Assembly (NCBI GenBank): GCA_016717105.1
Contig: JADKGF010000001.1
Coordinates: 297,428-361,427, forward strand
Length of the DNA: 64,000 nt
DNA from: Saprospiraceae bacterium
Lineage (GTDB): Bacteria > Bacteroidota > Bacteroidia > Chitinophagales > Saprospiraceae
Direction of reading: 5' to 3'
Of this stretch, positions 36,395 to 45,602 are shown piece after piece. Numbering within the stretch: the stretch's first letter is position 1; every line of letters begins with the position of its first letter. The position numbers and the translations under genes were made by a program. The notes beneath the pieces were generated by a model that was not told where the DNA came from, made no database searches, and worked only from the letters and a program-made list of their open reading frames with translations.

Positions 36395-37156
36395 ATGAAG
36401 CTTGTATCTTGGAATATCAATGGAATACGCGCTGTAGTAGGTCGTACATTTTTGCAACAATTTGCTGAGATTGACGCAGATATCTTTTGTCTGCAAGAGA
36501 CGAAGGCCCAAGATGACCAAGTAGCTGAAGCCCTTGCATCGTTAAAGGATTATCATATATATAGCAATTCGGCGGACAAAAAAGGATACTCAGGTGTAGC
36601 CATTATTTCCAAAAAAGCACCATTGTCTGTGACTCGTAATATCAATATACCCGATCATGATATGGAAGGCAGAGTTATTGCAGCAGAATTCGACGATTTT
36701 ATTTTGGTCAATGTTTATGTTCCCAATAGTGGAGAAGGACTCAAGAGACTAGAATATAGAGCAGAATGGGATGCTGCGTTTACTTCATATCTCGAATCGC
36801 TCAGACAACGCAAAAATGTAATCGTCACTGGAGATTTTAATGTGGCCCATCAAGCGATAGACCTTGCAAGACCTAAGGAGAATTATAATAAGACATCAGG
36901 ATACACTCAGGTGGAGATAGACGGTATGTCAACACTTTTACATAAGGGTTTTGTAGATTCTTACAGAGAATTGTATCCACAAAAGGTACAATACTCTTTT
37001 TGGAGTGTGAGATTTGGGGCAAGGGCAAAAAATCTCGGATGGCGGATTGATTATTTTTTGGTGGACGAACGGATGAAAGGACAGATAAAAGATGCTGAAA
37101 TCCTAGACCAAGAATTAGGCTCTGACCACTGCCCGATTGTTTTGACATTAAAATAA
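36395..37156 (+). CDS. xth: Exodeoxyribonuclease III
   Basis: 253 residues, AP endonuclease/3' exonuclease of base excision repair. Active-site blocks: WNINGIRA, LQETKAQ (metal Glu), VNVYVPNSG, TGDFNVAHQAIDL (Asp/Asn) and GSDHCPIVL (catalytic His). Monocistronic between tRNA-Leu and an unrelated gene. Confidence 0.96.
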   Translation: MKLVSWNINGIRAVVGRTFLQQFAEIDADIFCLQETKAQDDQVAEALASLKDYHIYSNSADKKGYSGVAIISKKAPLSVTRNINIPDHDMEGRVIAAEFDDFILVNVYVPNSGEGLKRLEYRAEWDAAFTSYLESLRQRKNVIVTGDFNVAHQAIDLARPKENYNKTSGYTQVEIDGMSTLLHKGFVDSYRELYPQKVQYSFWSVRFGARAKNLGWRIDYFLVDERMKGQIKDAEILDQELGSDHCPIVLTLK

Positions 37157-37251
37157 AATTTTGTTAAAACGGAAATAAGCTGTTACATTTTATCAAAAGT
37201 ATAGTCTTTAAAATATTAAATGTATTATTAACACAAATTAAATAAACGAAC

Positions 37252-37653
37252 ATGAACAAGTCACTAATTTTAGGAATTTTTAGTTTTCTTTTAGTTTTTG
37301 GAACTTCTCAATTAAATGCACAGAAAACAAAAGAGCTAGAGAAGCAAGAGAAAATGGCTGAAAAGGAAGCTAAAAAAGCTGAAAAGGAAGTAGCTAAAGC
37401 AGAAAAAGAAGCAGAAAAGGCAGAAAAAGATGCAGAAAAAGCGGAAGCAGAGTACGAAAAAGGTACTAACCCTAAAGCTCGAGCGAATAGAGAAAAGGCA
37501 AAAGCCAACAAAGAAAAGGCCATGAAGAATAAGGAGCGTGCCATGAAGAACAGAGAGAAAGCCGAAATGAAAAGAGAAAAGGCCAAATCAAAAAAAGACA
37601 AACATAAAGAAAAAATGGAGGCCGAAGTAATGGAAGAAGAAGGCAGCAACTAA
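37252..37653 (+). CDS. Secreted Lys/Glu/Ala-rich helical protein
   Basis: 133 residues. Signal peptide (MNKSLILGIFSFLLVFGTSQLNAQ), then an almost uninterrupted charged helix made of KAEKEAEKAEKDAEKAE-type repeats and later NKEKAMKNKERAMKN-type repeats (about 25-125). No Cys, no aromatic core. Looks like a periplasmic coiled coil or rod. I recognise no family; repeats of this type also appear by convergence. Confidence 0.7.
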   Translation: MNKSLILGIFSFLLVFGTSQLNAQKTKELEKQEKMAEKEAKKAEKEVAKAEKEAEKAEKDAEKAEAEYEKGTNPKARANREKAKANKEKAMKNKERAMKNREKAEMKREKAKSKKDKHKEKMEAEVMEEEGSN

Positions 37654-37681
37654 AATATATTTTCTTTATAAAAACAAAATT

Positions 37682-37716
37682 GGCGCCGTATCTAAACAAG
37701 GTACAGGCGCCTTTTT
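37682..37716 (+). terminator. Strong terminator after the Lys/Glu-rich protein
   Basis: GGCGCCGTA pairs with TAC-A-GGCGCC, followed by five T. It lies inside the over-extended upstream frame of the helicase, confirming that the helicase starts later. Confidence 0.85.
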
Positions 37717-37799
37717 ATTGGTATAGGGTTGAAAACCTATTAGAAATAATTGCTAATGATGCAAATAAAATAGATAAAAATTGTCAACTTTGCGGCCTT

Positions 37800-40061
37800 A
37801 TGCGTGAAGTAGGCCATTCTTATCTTGATGAATTAAATGATATACAACGTCAGGCGGCATTGTGTATCGAAGGCCCTGTAATGGTTATCGCTGGTCCCGG
37901 TTCCGGCAAAACTAGGGTATTAACCTATCGTATCGCTCATATGATACATTCTGGTATTAATCCCGGCAATATCATGGCGCTTACCTTTACCAACAAAGCG
38001 GCGAGAGAGATGAAGGATCGTATAGAAAGGGTAGTAGGCACCAAAGCAAATAGAGTTTGGGCTGGTACGTTTCACTCACTTTTTGCCCGAATATTGCGAG
38101 TAGAAGCGCATAGGATCGGATATCCCAATGATTTTACGATTTATGATACCGATGATACCAAAAGTGTGGTGTCTGAGATCATTACACAAATGAATCTTGA
38201 TAAAAAAGTGTATGCGCCCGGAGTTGTAAGGTCACGAATATCAGCGGCAAAAAGCAATTTGATCACGCCCAAGTTGTACGTCGCAAACGATGAATTGATG
38301 GCATATGATCGCATGAACAGAAGGCCGCTCATTCATGCTATTTATGAAAAATATGCTGCACGATGTCTCAGAGCTGGTGCGATGGATTTTGATGATCTTC
38401 TTTTGCAGATGTTTAAGTTATTGTATCAAAATCCTGATGGTATCCGAGAGAAATATCAGCGGCAGTTTCAGTATTTGATGGTCGATGAGTTTCAAGATAC
38501 CAATTATCTGCAATACGAGATTCTGAAGTTATTTACAGTATATAACGGTAGTAAAAACAATCTTTGCATTGTAGGCGATGATGCACAAAGTATATATTCC
38601 TTTCGAGGTGCTACGATTGAAAATATCCTGCAGTTTGAGAATGATTTTCCAGAATTGAAGACATTTAAATTGGAGCAAAATTATCGATCCACACAATTTA
38701 TAGTAGAAGCTGCCAATGAAGTAATCAATCACAACAAGCGACAGATCCAGAAAAAAATATGGACTGATCGGGTAGAAGGCAACAAGATCAAAGTCATCAA
38801 GACAATGACCGAAACCGAAGAAGGCAAAAGAGTTGCTGATACCATCATAGAGCAGAAAAATAGGTATAATCTCGCAAATCGGGAATTTGCCATCTTGTAT
38901 CGTACCAACGGTCAGTCGAGGGTTTTTGAAGAGCAATTGCGAAGATACAATATAGCATATCGTGTATATGGAGGACTTTCATTTTATTCCCGTAAGGAAA
39001 TTAAGGACTTGATTGCATATATGCGCCTTACGATCAATGATAAAGATGATGAAGCCCTAAAGAGAGTCATAAATTATCCACGACGTGGCATCGGAGATAG
39101 TAGCATCGATCAGATTTCTCAGTTGGCCAATGATAATGATTTGAGTATGTGGGAAGTACTCACAAAAATCGAATTTAATAATCGATCACGCAAGAGTATC
39201 GGTGAATTTGTAGAATTGATCAGGGCTTTCAAGGCAAAAGCAGTCAAATCTAATGCTTATGAAATAGCTGATTATATAGCTAGGCATAGTGGAATTCTAA
39301 CCTTGCTCAAAGAAGATAAATCGCCTGAAGGATTAGGTAGAATCGAAAACATTACCTCTTTATTAGATGGTATCCAGGAGTTTGTGCAGGACGATGAGCT
39401 CGAGATAGGCGAAGAAGGCTCTTTGGATAGGAGTTTGTCAGCATATTTACAGACTATTTCATTGATGACGGATGCGGATGAGAAAGAAGAAAATACGGAC
39501 AATGTCACGTTGATGTCGGTACACTCAGCCAAAGGATTGGAATTCAGGTCTGTTTTTGTTGTAGGGCTTGAAGAAAACCTGTTTCCGAGTTATATGGCGC
39601 TCAGTGAGAGCAATAATGTAGATGAAGAAAGGCGTTTGTTTTACGTAGCGATAACCAGAGCGGAAGAATTGCTTTGCCTGACATTTGCCAATAGCCGATA
39701 CCAATATGGACAGATGCGATATAACGATCCAAGTAGATTTTTGGAAGAGATTTCAGAAAAAAACCTGGATTCCATCATTTCTATCACGAAAAAACCTGAA
39801 TTTCCTGAACCTAAAATCTTGGGTAATTTCCGACCTTTGGGTAGCAGAAAACCCGCAATCTCGGTCAACCCAGATGACTTTGTCGCAGCAAATCCTTCGG
39901 ACATAAAAGCAGGAATGGAAGTCATCCATTTGAAGTTTGGACAAGGAAAAGTGATGAGTGTGGATGACAGATTGGTTGCGACAATAGTCTTTGAAGGACT
40001 GGATGATACACCAGAGAAACGCATCATGCTTCAATTTGCGAAGCTCCAGATCGTGGTGTAG
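37800..40061 (+). CDS. pcrA: UvrD/PcrA-type DNA helicase
   Basis: 753 residues of superfamily 1A, 3'-5' helicase acting in excision repair and fork clearance. Start at ATG 37800 (MREVGHSYLDELNDIQRQAA); the frame is open to 37680 but that stretch crosses a terminator. Motifs: Walker A AGPGSGKTR (about residue 32), TFTNKAAREM, VDEFQDTN, VGDDAQSIYSFRGA, QNYRST, TLMSVHSAKGLEF and VAITRAEELL. The C-terminus has a Tudor-like end (AGMEVIHLKFGQGKVMSVDD), as in PcrA. Confidence 0.95.
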   Translation: MREVGHSYLDELNDIQRQAALCIEGPVMVIAGPGSGKTRVLTYRIAHMIHSGINPGNIMALTFTNKAAREMKDRIERVVGTKANRVWAGTFHSLFARILRVEAHRIGYPNDFTIYDTDDTKSVVSEIITQMNLDKKVYAPGVVRSRISAAKSNLITPKLYVANDELMAYDRMNRRPLIHAIYEKYAARCLRAGAMDFDDLLLQMFKLLYQNPDGIREKYQRQFQYLMVDEFQDTNYLQYEILKLFTVYNGSKNNLCIVGDDAQSIYSFRGATIENILQFENDFPELKTFKLEQNYRSTQFIVEAANEVINHNKRQIQKKIWTDRVEGNKIKVIKTMTETEEGKRVADTIIEQKNRYNLANREFAILYRTNGQSRVFEEQLRRYNIAYRVYGGLSFYSRKEIKDLIAYMRLTINDKDDEALKRVINYPRRGIGDSSIDQISQLANDNDLSMWEVLTKIEFNNRSRKSIGEFVELIRAFKAKAVKSNAYEIADYIARHSGILTLLKEDKSPEGLGRIENITSLLDGIQEFVQDDELEIGEEGSLDRSLSAYLQTISLMTDADEKEENTDNVTLMSVHSAKGLEFRSVFVVGLEENLFPSYMALSESNNVDEERRLFYVAITRAEELLCLTFANSRYQYGQMRYNDPSRFLEEISEKNLDSIISITKKPEFPEPKILGNFRPLGSRKPAISVNPDDFVAANPSDIKAGMEVIHLKFGQGKVMSVDDRLVATIVFEGLDDTPEKRIMLQFAKLQIVV

Positions 40062-40139
40062 ATTACCTATGGCGCTAAATTCCTATTGAAAGCATAAAGC
40101 AAATCTTGTCAAATTTGTTAATTTTACAGCAAATTTGGC

Positions 40140-40620
40140 ATGGATATGAGATTTACAAACAAATGGATTTTTTTTACACTGCTGATGACAGGTCCGATTC
40201 TCCTGTTTTCGCAGATACCTTTATATGACATGAACTTGCAATTGGATACAGCGAAAAACACACTTTCCGTTGATATAAAATTGGATATCAGTACTATAGA
40301 ATCACTGCCGAAAGATACGATTTGGTTTCATCTTCCGTTTAATTCATACAATAAATATAGCCCTTTTGCAGCTGAACAACTTAAGGCTGAGTCACCTTAT
40401 TTTCATTTCCGTAGAGAATCAGAATATTGCAGTATGTCAGGGCTATTTATTCAAAAAAACAATATCAATCAAGCTTATTTTTTTAAAGATGAAGGACAGG
40501 AATTTGTAGGCATTTTGGCTGAAAAAGCGGAAATAATCAACTTTAGCTATACGATTCAATTACCAAAATTGATTGATGGGCTTGGATATTCAAATGGAAA
40601 TTATTTTTACACAATTTTTA
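40140..40620 (+). CDS. M1-like pseudopeptidase/beta-barrel protein, N-terminal part
   Basis: Signal peptide (ending ILLFSQ), then the start of an M1-aminopeptidase-like beta domain (YDMNLQLDTAKNTLSVDIKLDIS, the saddle-shaped N domain). The frame is lost at the five-T run 40615-40619; one more T reads FYPQLLPYDGQWHFSPNKQYIHPTY, a typical M1 stretch, and joins the next part. Joined length is about 955 residues. The ORF to 40727 is out of phase after the break. Confidence 0.72.
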
Positions 40621-40621
40621 T

Positions 40622-43006
40622 CCGCAATTACTACCTTATGATGGTCAGTGGCATTTTAGTCCAAACAAACAGTATATTCATCCCACATACCGAAGTGCAG
40701 ATATTGGAGCCAGAATCAATGATATAAAAAGTGAAATATTTACAGTTGGAATTCCCAGATGTATAGGTAATGAATTGATGATCGATGCATATAACGTCAA
40801 AGATTTTGCTATAGTAATGATCAAAAATAGCAAATATATACAAAGAAGTATATTTCCATCAAACAACAATAAAGTACCATTGTCAATGGTTTTTTTGGAT
40901 AATTATGATGAAAAAAAGTGGCCGATTACAAAGGACGATGTACAATTTATAATAGATAAATTTACCAAGATTTTTGGTACATATCCGCATCCTACAATTA
41001 ATGTTTATTTTAATAATAAATCATGTGAGTCTTGTTTTCTCGCTAGTGGTATGAGACAAATTTTGGCTGAGCAAGGTGATAGATTAGATTTGATGGTTTT
41101 TTTGGTTGGAATTTTATCTGAAGTTTGGGCGGAAGGGATTATGGATGTAAAACCTGAAGAATATTGGATGTTTAATGGTTTATCGAGCTATTATTCAACC
41201 AGAATAAATTATGAAATTATACCTGATTCTTTAAAAGACAATACAACAGAATTTAAAATCCCTGAAAATAGTGTCCTTTATGAAGAGTTAAAAAAGGGAA
41301 AGCTAACGCCATTAAAAACTTCTGTTGATCAGCTGGATGCAAGACAACAATACGTGAATACAAACTACAAGTCAAATGCTTTTTACCAATATATTGAGAC
41401 GCTGGTAGGTCAGGAAACACTCGATAAAGCAGTGCACTCTTTTTTAGAAAATCATCAGAAATTTACATATACTAGTTTTGTTAAAAAGCTGGAGGACATC
41501 AGTAATAAATCGTTGCGAACGTCTTTAGATACTTACATCAATGCTGTTGGAAATACAGACTATGCTATAAAAGAAGTAGAGCGTAAAAATAATACATTCA
41601 AAATAAACATGCTCAATAACGATTCAATAAGCCTTCCAATCAATATTTCATTTGTAAAAAGAGATGGAAGTTCAGAATCAATTGTCATCCCAGGTTTTAT
41701 AGGAGAAAAAAGTATAGTTACAGAAGTTAAAGATATTGATAATATTTATGTTATAACTCTAGACAAAGAAGGCGTTTTACCAGAAAAGGATCGTAATAAC
41801 AATCACTTTTTCCCAAATGGCAGTAAAAAAAGCCGACCTTTCAGATTAAAAAGCATATTTGCTGAAGAAGATTCAAAATATAAAAAACTCCTCATGCAGC
41901 TGTATCCGGCGTACAATAACCTAGATGGATGGATGGCAGGATCAGTTTTTACAAATAGTAACTTTAATATTTATAAGGATTTTAGCTTTGCAGTAGCGCC
42001 GATGTATTCTTTTAGAAATAAAGAATTATATGGTCAGGCTTGGGCAAATTACAACCATCATCTAGGTAGTGAGACTTTTGATTTATTGACATTGAGATGT
42101 GGTATCAAAACATTTAGCAGAGATTATGATAAGAAATTTGATTACACAGAGCGGTACATAAGGATAGATCCAACTATCAAATTGAGATTCAAAAATAAAT
42201 TAGTTAATGGGATTACCGCATCACTTTGGTACAAAATGACCTTATTGGATGAGGAATTAGGAGATGATTCGGATGGACTTGTAAAAATCTCGCATATAAA
42301 TTCAATGATCCATAGGCTGGGTTACGATTATAAAAAGTATAGTGAATTATCTACTTCAGGACTGAATTTTATAGCAGAACAACAATCATTTGATGGTGGA
42401 AATTATTTAAAACTGACAGCAATGGCTACTCAAAGATGGATGTACAGACCAAACAAGAATTTTTATTTTAGGGTTTTTACATCTGGTTTCTTAACAAACA
42501 CAAACAAAGACGTTCTTGGACGGACATTAGGCAGTATTGCACTGATCTATGATGGTGTCAGTGATTATACTTATGATGAATACTTTTTCTCAAGACAGAA
42601 CCAAAATTTGTTGTATGATGACCAAGTAAGCCTAGTGAATGGTGGTGGATTTAAGACACCAGTGGGATCACAATTCAGCATTGGCACATCCAATAATTTT
42701 GCGGCTGCGTTAAATACAAGTATAGATCTACCATTTAGGCAATCATGGTTTCCGATCAGAGCCTACTTCGATATAGGAACTGCTAGTGTAAAAGAAGGCG
42801 ATAAGTTTGTAAACAGATGGATGTATAATGGTGGTTTGTCATTAAATTTTGATGATATTTTTGCGATCCATTGTCCATTGATTTATTCAAAAGACTTGGG
42901 CAATATCTATAAAGAAGTACATAATTCATTTTTTTCAAGACTTAGTTTTTCAGTCAATTTAAACAGAGTAAACCTTTGGGAAGAAGAAGATCCCGATTTA
43001 GATTAA
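40622..43006 (+). CDS. M1-like pseudopeptidase/beta-barrel protein, central and C-terminal part
   Basis: The first ATG of the frame is at 40775, but coding sequence begins right after the break. Around 41091-41200 the sequence aligns with the M1 zinc site, yet HExxHxW is replaced by GILSEVW and the downstream NEG by FNG: both His ligands, the catalytic Glu and the third ligand are gone. The last 400 residues (from about 41900) have beta-barrel character: alternating polar/aromatic strands, YSFRNKELYGQAWANYNHH and ending LSFSVNLNRVNLW. Likely a non-catalytic outer-membrane protein with a periplasmic or surface M1-fold. The partner is unknown. Confidence 0.7.
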   Translation, partial: PQLLPYDGQWHFSPNKQYIHPTYRSADIGARINDIKSEIFTVGIPRCIGNELMIDAYNVKDFAIVMIKNSKYIQRSIFPSNNNKVPLSMVFLDNYDEKKWPITKDDVQFIIDKFTKIFGTYPHPTINVYFNNKSCESCFLASGMRQILAEQGDRLDLMVFLVGILSEVWAEGIMDVKPEEYWMFNGLSSYYSTRINYEIIPDSLKDNTTEFKIPENSVLYEELKKGKLTPLKTSVDQLDARQQYVNTNYKSNAFYQYIETLVGQETLDKAVHSFLENHQKFTYTSFVKKLEDISNKSLRTSLDTYINAVGNTDYAIKEVERKNNTFKINMLNNDSISLPINISFVKRDGSSESIVIPGFIGEKSIVTEVKDIDNIYVITLDKEGVLPEKDRNNNHFFPNGSKKSRPFRLKSIFAEEDSKYKKLLMQLYPAYNNLDGWMAGSVFTNSNFNIYKDFSFAVAPMYSFRNKELYGQAWANYNHHLGSETFDLLTLRCGIKTFSRDYDKKFDYTERYIRIDPTIKLRFKNKLVNGITASLWYKMTLLDEELGDDSDGLVKISHINSMIHRLGYDYKKYSELSTSGLNFIAEQQSFDGGNYLKLTAMATQRWMYRPNKNFYFRVFTSGFLTNTNKDVLGRTLGSIALIYDGVSDYTYDEYFFSRQNQNLLYDDQVSLVNGGGFKTPVGSQFSIGTSNNFAAALNTSIDLPFRQSWFPIRAYFDIGTASVKEGDKFVNRWMYNGGLSLNFDDIFAIHCPLIYSKDLGNIYKEVHNSFFSRLSFSVNLNRVNLWEEEDPDLD

Positions 43007-43017
43007 ACATGTAATAT

Positions 43018-44145
43018 ATGGTCATAGGAATAGTAGGCGCAGGTGCAATGGGCGCAGGTATTGCCCAAGTAGCTGCCATGGCAGGCAATGAAGTAAGGCT
43101 TTTCGATACAAGTAGTGAAGCAAAAAACAATGCTTTGCTAAAAATAAAGGAGAGTATCAATAAGTTTGTAGCAAAAGGACAAGTTTCTCCAGCAGAAGGC
43201 GTGGCAATCGCAGGTCGAGTTTATCTTTGCGAAAAGCTAGAAACATTTGCCGATTGTGATGTGGTGATAGAAGCCATTATCGAAGATTTAGGTGTTAAAA
43301 AGACGTTATTTATCAATTTAGAAAGTGTTGTTACAGCTCATTGTATTTTGGCAACCAATACATCATCTCTGTCTGTGACTTCGATCGCATCCTCGCTAAA
43401 TCGACCTGAAAGATGTATCGGAGTTCATTTTTTCAATCCTCCGGTGCTGATGAAACTCGTGGAAGTCGTACCTGCCATCCAAACAAACAGCGACATCACA
43501 AATCAGGTTAAAAAAATGATCGAATCTTGGGGAAAAACCGTGGTTTTGGCCAAAGATACACCAGGATTTATTGTCAATAAAGTGGCAAGACCATTCTATA
43601 GCGAAGCCATACGGATCTTAGAAGAAGGCATCGCCGATGTGGTTACTATCGATCAGGCTATGACCGAGAATGGCTTCAAAATGGGCCCATTTACTTTGAT
43701 GGATTTTATCGGCCATGACGTAAATTATCGAGTGACAGAGTCTGTGTGGAAATCATTTTTTTATGATAGTAGATACCGGCCTTCTTTTACGCAATTGAGA
43801 CTTTTAGAAGCTGGTTACCTTGGCAAAAAAAGCGGAAAAGGCTTTTATGACTATACCATTGAAAATACCATAAAACAAGTAGAAGATACCAGTTTGAAAA
43901 ATTCAATCTTTCTACGTATTATTTCTATGCTTATCAATGAAGCCGCAGATACTGTATGGCAACAAATATGTAGCAAGGACGACGTTGAGCTGGCAATGAA
44001 ACTTGGGGTAAATTACCCGAAAGGACTTCTAGAATGGGGAAGCGAACTTGGGTATCAAAAAATTGTTGATCATTTGGACGATTTACATCAAACGTATGGC
44101 GAAGAGCGATATAGAGTTTGTCGATATTTAAGAAATTTAGCATAA
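43018..44145 (+). CDS. 3-hydroxyacyl-CoA (3-hydroxybutyryl-CoA) dehydrogenase
   Basis: 375 residues. Rossmann NAD site VGAGAMGAGIAQVAA at residues 6-20; TNTSSLSVTSIAS and the catalytic-His motif GVHFFNPPVLMKLVEVVP follow; DTPGFIVNKVARPF starts the helical C-terminal domain. A second copy of the C-terminal domain is present, making it longer than the 280-residue minimum. Oxidises 3-hydroxyacyl-CoA in beta-oxidation or an aromatic (phenylacetate) pathway; the exact substrate is open. It begins 11 bases after the pseudopeptidase. Confidence 0.9.
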   Translation: MVIGIVGAGAMGAGIAQVAAMAGNEVRLFDTSSEAKNNALLKIKESINKFVAKGQVSPAEGVAIAGRVYLCEKLETFADCDVVIEAIIEDLGVKKTLFINLESVVTAHCILATNTSSLSVTSIASSLNRPERCIGVHFFNPPVLMKLVEVVPAIQTNSDITNQVKKMIESWGKTVVLAKDTPGFIVNKVARPFYSEAIRILEEGIADVVTIDQAMTENGFKMGPFTLMDFIGHDVNYRVTESVWKSFFYDSRYRPSFTQLRLLEAGYLGKKSGKGFYDYTIENTIKQVEDTSLKNSIFLRIISMLINEAADTVWQQICSKDDVELAMKLGVNYPKGLLEWGSELGYQKIVDHLDDLHQTYGEERYRVCRYLRNLA

Positions 44146-44209
44146 TTTTAAAACTTTCTTTCGCACATTTCTTCCAATTTTGTGTTTAATTTATGTAAAT
44201 AGAAAAGAA

Positions 44210-45343
44210 ATGAAATTTGGAAATGTATTATTAGGATTATTGTTAGTAGGCATAGGTGTCTTTTTAGGTAATAAGTATTTTAGTCCGAAAACGATTGACA
44301 TTTCAACCGAAGAATTAGAAAATACGCCTAAGAGTCAAGAAGAAACATCACATCGTAGGGCAATAGATTCGGTGACCTATCTGACAAATAGTGAACAAGC
44401 GACAATTGATTTATTTGAAAAATCAGCGCCATCGGTTTGCTTTATTACGACCTTAAATCAGCAAAGAGATTATTGGTCACGAAATATAACTGAGATACCT
44501 GCTGGTTCTGGTTCTGGTTTTATCTGGGATACTGAGGGCCATATAATCACCAATTTTCACGTTATACAGAATGCTTCAAAATTTAAAGTTACTTTGGGAG
44601 ATCACACTACTTGGGACGCAACTGTAGTCGGTGCCGAGCCCAATAAAGACCTTGCAGTATTAAAGATTGGTGCACCTGCAGATAAGCTTCGGCCAATACC
44701 TGTAGGTCAATCCTCGACATTGAAAGTTGGTCAATCCGTGTATGCTATTGGCAATCCATTTGGACTAGACCAATCGTTGACTACAGGTGTAATCAGTGCT
44801 TTGGGTAGAGAGATAACATCTGTTGGTGGCAGGCCTATCAGAGATGTAATACAAACGGATGCGGCGATCAATCCGGGTAATTCGGGCGGACCACTGTTGG
44901 ATAGTAGCGGAAGACTCATTGGTGTCAATACGATGATTTATAGTCCATCAGGCGCTTCGGCAGGCATTGGATTTTCGATTCCAGTTGATGAAGTAAATTG
45001 GGTAGTTTCTGATCTCATCAAATACAAAAAGGTCAAAAGGCCTAAGATTGGTATCGAATTATTACCACCGCAATATGCCCAAAATTGGGGAATAGAAGGC
45101 GCAATGATTATTGGAATTTTACCAAATGGAAGTGCAGAAAAAGCGGGTTTAAAGCCTATGGAGCAAACCAGATCTGGTGAAATCATTTTTGGTGATATTA
45201 TCGTGGGTGTAGATGATAAACCGATAAAATCCAACAACGATTTGTATTTAGTTTTGGAAAAGTATGCTCCTGGCGACAAAGTCGAAATCTCATATCTAAG
45301 AAATGAAAAAAGAGAGAAAGCATCAGTATTTTTAACAGAATGA
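44210..45343 (+). CDS. HtrA/DegP-type S1C serine protease with one PDZ domain
   Basis: 377 residues from ATG 44210, giving a clean N-terminal membrane anchor (MKFGNVLLGLLLVGIGVFLG) rather than the longer frame from 44180. Catalytic triad visible: His117 in NFHVIQ, Asp147 in NKDLAVLKI, Ser225 in NPGNSGGPLL. One PDZ domain follows (AMIIGILPNGSAEKAGL). Periplasmic quality-control protease, membrane-bound DegS-like in layout. Confidence 0.93.
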   Translation: MKFGNVLLGLLLVGIGVFLGNKYFSPKTIDISTEELENTPKSQEETSHRRAIDSVTYLTNSEQATIDLFEKSAPSVCFITTLNQQRDYWSRNITEIPAGSGSGFIWDTEGHIITNFHVIQNASKFKVTLGDHTTWDATVVGAEPNKDLAVLKIGAPADKLRPIPVGQSSTLKVGQSVYAIGNPFGLDQSLTTGVISALGREITSVGGRPIRDVIQTDAAINPGNSGGPLLDSSGRLIGVNTMIYSPSGASAGIGFSIPVDEVNWVVSDLIKYKKVKRPKIGIELLPPQYAQNWGIEGAMIIGILPNGSAEKAGLKPMEQTRSGEIIFGDIIVGVDDKPIKSNNDLYLVLEKYAPGDKVEISYLRNEKREKASVFLTE

Positions 45344-45537
45344 GTTTAATAGTTAAGATATTGATTTGCATAATTAAGTATTCAACACATAAAAGATTTA
45401 GTTTTTACATAAAATAATGTAAACGATAAGAGTTATAATTTATATAAATAATTATATGAAATTAACTCAGAAAAGACTTTTACTAATTTGTCTTATAAAC
45501 TACCTTTACAATTGATTTAATGAAATTTCAGGTAAAA

Positions 45538-45570
45538 TATCCGGTCATTTCATATGTGATCGGATTTTTT
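45538..45570 (+). terminator. Terminator between the HtrA gene and the giant gene
   Basis: ATCCGGTCA and TGATCGGAT arms with one G-U pair, then six T. The 260-base gap otherwise holds only AT-rich sequence, with no box I can call. Confidence 0.7.
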
Positions 45571-45602
45571 GTCATTGTATAAATTTAATAAAATTAAAGG
45601 TA

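Noticed and set aside
37680..37799. Extended N-terminus of the PcrA-type helicase from 37680
   Set aside because: It crosses a strong terminator hairpin and has no family similarity; MREVGHSYLDELN at 37800 fits.
13016..40619. Programmed frameshifting or polymerase slippage in six housekeeping genes
   Set aside because: Runs of five are too short for efficient slippage and the genes are functionally unrelated; sequencing error is simpler.
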